A stretch of 64,000 nt of DNA, taken from contig NC_134027.1 in the NCBI RefSeq assembly GCF_964204645.1, positions 16,854,485 to 16,918,484 on the forward strand. The letters run 5' to 3'. Made by a program: the position numbers and the translations under genes. The notes under the pieces are model-generated. The model saw only the letters and a program-made list of their open reading frames with translations, made no database searches and had not been told where the DNA came from. Position 1 is the first letter of the stretch; every line of letters starts with the position of its first letter. Source of the stretch: Tubulanus polymorphus. Lineage: Eukaryota > Nemertea > Palaeonemertea > Tubulaniformes > Tubulanidae. Below are positions 61,366-64,000 of the stretch, piece after piece.

Positions 61366-64000
61366 TGACCATAAGGTAATGTTTTTATACCATCATCTAA
61401 AATATGCCTTTTATCATCAAATTCAAACTAGTTTTTTCAACTTCATTAATGTACATCTCGTGATCTTCTGATCTTAAACAATTCATTTTGTGTTTCATTA
61501 CAATTGAGTTATATAAACACTTTATATAATCTTGAAATTCTATATGTTTATCAACCACATGTTTTGTTATTCCTTTTAACTTTTTAGCTTCATGATCTTT
61601 TGTTCTATAACTATACATTTTACTTCTTATCCCAAGAAATTCAATCATTTCATCACCCCCTAATTCATCTTTAAACTTACCAGGAATCTTTTTATTATCA
61701 TTGCTAAATAGTTCATGATCTTTGGGATAATTGCTAAAATCAAAATGATGTTTTAATGTTTTTAAGTCTTTTGTTATGTCATTTGTTTTGATTTTTAGTA
61801 TGTACGCATCCGTATTTTTTGGATTAATGGGAACCAAGAATTGAATGTTCCATCATCTGTTGATAAATCATAAACATAGTCAGTTGGGTTAGATATTTCA
61901 AATAAATCTTTAACTTCTTCAGTTAAATCTTTTTCTACATGCCTTAAATTAAAACAATTTGGTTTAGATTTAATCAACCCAATATTCATATTGAAGCCTA
62001 ATGAATTGCATAATATATTCAATCCTGATATAGCAGCTTTTCCTTTTTGAGCTAAAGATATTGTTTTGCGGTTTTTGAAACTTTTAGTACCATCTGCTGC
62101 GTAGAATCCAACGAAGAACCATTTTCTTAAATTATTATTTGCATTTAATACATAATCTGGAACTATCTTTTCTTTAGTTGAAGTATTACTTTTCACTATT
62201 GCATGAATATAGAATTCATCATTATATTCTATAGCAAAATCTTTAGGATTATTTACAAGTATTCTATAAACTGCTGATGATTTCATAACATCCATGATTC
62301 TAAATGTTTTATGTGAATAAACTTCTTCACAGAATTTCTTAATTCTTTCTAATAATTTCAAGTCTTGATTGCATAAATACCAACAATATTTATTACCCCA
62401 AACATAATTATACACACCTGCTGAACCATCTCCCATGAAAAATCCTTTGATAAAATATTCTTTTTCTTCTAATGTTTCGGGTTCTATATTATAAATATTA
62501 TCAATAATTTCATCAAATGACATATGATTCATTCTTTGGAAAAATCTTTTATGTAATAATTCATCTCCAATTTTTATATCAGTTGGTTTTATTTCATCGC
62601 CATTTCGTTTAATTAAACTATGATCTTCTGTAACATCTACAAACCCTAATTTAGTTCTAACTCTATAGATTTTCTTTGTTTTATGCCTAATAATATTCTT
62701 TAATTTTTTCCATCCATTTCTTGTCCAAACATCCATTAAACCATTTATTTGTATTAATTCTTTTTCACCATATGAAATATAACATTCATTTTGTTTTGGA
62801 ATTATTTCTGAAATTCTTCTTATCAATATTTTTATCATTAAATTTTAATAATATTGGGGTGTCAGCTGTTACAGAATCAAAATATAATATTTCAATATGC
62901 TTTCCCCCAAAAAGTGGTTGTAAAACATTATAATAAAAATCATACATTAATAATTTTGATACTTCTAAAACAGTTGAACCAATGAATATAGGTTCATTAA
63001 ATTTCATTGACGTTCTTTTTAATTCAACTGCTGTTAAATAATCTTCAAATCTTTTATTTCCTAAATGTCTAGGACTTGATTGTAAATGTCTTAATCTTTC
63101 AGAATTATTTACTAATTCAATATCATTTCTATTTCTAATATTTTCACATGTTTTACCATAAAAACTATTATTCATTAATTTGAAGAAATCTTTTTCAAAA
63201 TCTGTTTTTGATATGGTTCTCTGTTGAGTATTAAAATCTATATATTTTTCTAACCACTTCGATTGATTAAATTCAATGTATCTATGTACTTTCTTTAATT
63301 TCATTCCTTGTTTTAGATAAAATTTTAACATTCTATAATGAACAATATAATTGTATTTATTATTTTGAGTAAGTATTAATTTTTCTGTAAAAACATGATC
63401 TTTCGGTTTTATTTTCTTCTGGTATTCACTTAAATAACTATCATCTACGGTTAAATGTTCTGGGCAATAAGGTAAGTTTCTTGTTTTAAACTTTATATTT
63501 TCAGGATATTCTAAATCAACTACAAAAAAATAACCAATTGGTGCTTCATCTTCTAAACTCATAATTGCGCTTTCCCAATTAGTTTTATCATCATTTTCAA
63601 CTTCTGTTAATATAAAATTTTTATATGGTTGAGGTTGCATCATTGCCCAACCATATAAATTATTGGCGTCAATATATAATAATTTATATTCATCATTTGC
63701 TCTAAAATACCTATCTCCCATAACACCACTAATTCCACCTCTAATTGATTTTTCAAATAATAAAACCATATCTGGTTCTTTTAATAAATCTAATTCTACA
63801 TTTGTATATTTTAAACCACATTGCCAGGTTAAACCAGGACTAGAGTAGCAATAACAAGGATCAACATTAAAATGATTCAAATTAACTTCTCTAAATTTTT
63901 CAAATATGTCGGCCAATATCATTACATCTGATTTTAAATATAAATCAACTAATTCACCATGATTTTTCATCTTAAAATGGTTCCAAATATTTAATGTTCT
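61362..64000 (-). pseudogene. E3 PolB with intein, 5' part outside window
   Basis: Open from the window edge to 62786: exonuclease III (VDLYLKSDVMILADIF), motif A (YIDANNLYGWAM), motif B (LMNNSFYGKTCENI) and motif C up to ILYFD. An intein-like insert interrupts at 62875 and the extein resumes at 61813 with TDAYILKIKT, giving TDA where E1/E2 have TDS. Frames shift twice within the intein (near 62810-62840 and 61815-61820) and once near 61425. The C-terminus is about 25 residues shorter than in E1/E2, ending at 61362 against the stop of the plus-strand gene. Confidence 0.85.
61814..62875 (-). other. intein with LAGLIDADG-type homing endonuclease in PolB motif C
   Basis: About 354 codons inserted between YFD and TDA(S). 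The first residues are SVTADTPILL (Ser nucleophile and intein block A). Block B is FVDVTEDHSLI (T-x-x-H). Two dodecapeptide endonuclease motifs follow: FIKGFFMGDGSAG and FFVGFYAADGTKS. The C-terminal region (DYVYDLSTDDGTFNSW) is the typical block F (V-YDL.....F) before the terminal Asn; the penultimate residue appears to be Lys rather than His. The site corresponds to the pol-c position, used by inteins in mimivirus-type polymerases and archaeal PolB. Two frameshifts make self-splicing unlikely in this copy. Confidence 0.85.

Larger units (their letters stand above)
49971..64000. mobile_element. E3: diverged AT-rich Polinton, right end outside window
   Basis: The left terminus AGTAATTGGGAAAGTAGGCT at 49971 resembles the E1/E2 terminus (AGTAATAGGGGTAATGGGCT). 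The last six bases before it (GACCAT) are the candidate target duplication. Inside are relatives of all E1 core genes: ATPase, integrase, MCP, coiled-coil, capsid-neighbour, small membrane, penton-like and PolB genes, nearly all on the minus strand. Unlike E1 and E2, the ATPase-integrase block has the same orientation as the capsid block. The OB-like gene is at the left end, and two genes (60048-61365) are new. PolB carries an intein. Confidence 0.85.

Overview
The window is eukaryotic, probably invertebrate, DNA made almost entirely of nested Polinton/Maverick (adintovirus-like) DNA elements. These are integrated virus-like transposons that carry a protein-primed family B DNA polymerase (PolB), a retroviral-type integrase, a packaging ATPase and capsid genes. 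Several accessory families of the AT-rich elements resemble, from memory, predicted proteins common in cnidarian genomes. A cnidarian host is therefore my best guess, but the sequence does not prove it. I see no rRNA, tRNA or CRISPR.

Four elements can be told apart. P1 (1-8194, continuing 25848 to about 28790) is an older element with visibly higher GC. It has a PC4-like gene, a decayed minus-strand PolB, a C2H2 zinc-finger gene, then a plus-strand late block: packaging ATPase, small basic protein, conserved Polinton protein, a TBP-like gene, integrase, penton-like protein, small basic virion-type protein and a truncated major capsid protein (MCP). E1 (8195-25841) is a complete, very AT-rich element inserted in the P1 integrase gene, with a 6-bp target duplication (GTTGCG) and AG...CT termini. 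E2 (about 28795-45747) is a close relative of E1 in the opposite orientation. It has lost its left end and interrupts or abuts the P1 capsid gene. E3 (49971 to beyond 64000) is a more diverged relative with a different gene order, an intein in its PolB and a candidate late transcription factor. Between E2 and E3 (45748-49970) lies host-type sequence with a broken retropepsin-bearing gene that carries a (TCA)n tract of about 62 units.

The AT-rich elements share one gene set: PolB with N-terminal zinc fingers, a small candidate OB-fold protein, penton-like protein, several small membrane proteins, a conserved capsid-neighbour protein, a coiled-coil membrane protein, hexon-like MCP, a zinc-finger protein with variable repeats, packaging ATPase, chromodomain integrase, two small basic/membrane proteins and (E1, E2) an HNH nuclease next to the terminus. 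Most start codons sit inside a (T/A)ATAAATG motif resembling poxvirus/NCLDV late promoters.

E1 and E2 decay in different genes. E2 keeps intact integrase, ATPase and MCP. E1 keeps intact MCP, HNH and small membrane genes, but its ATPase, integrase N-terminus and PolB are broken.

Points of most interest: a TBP-like and a PC4-like gene in P1; a VLTF3-like candidate, the start-codon promoter motif and a PolB intein in E3/E-type elements; terminal palindromes and a polymerase gene whose 5' end lies inside the terminal repeat; and unrelated repeat clusters placed directly after the ATPase stop codon in all three AT-rich elements.
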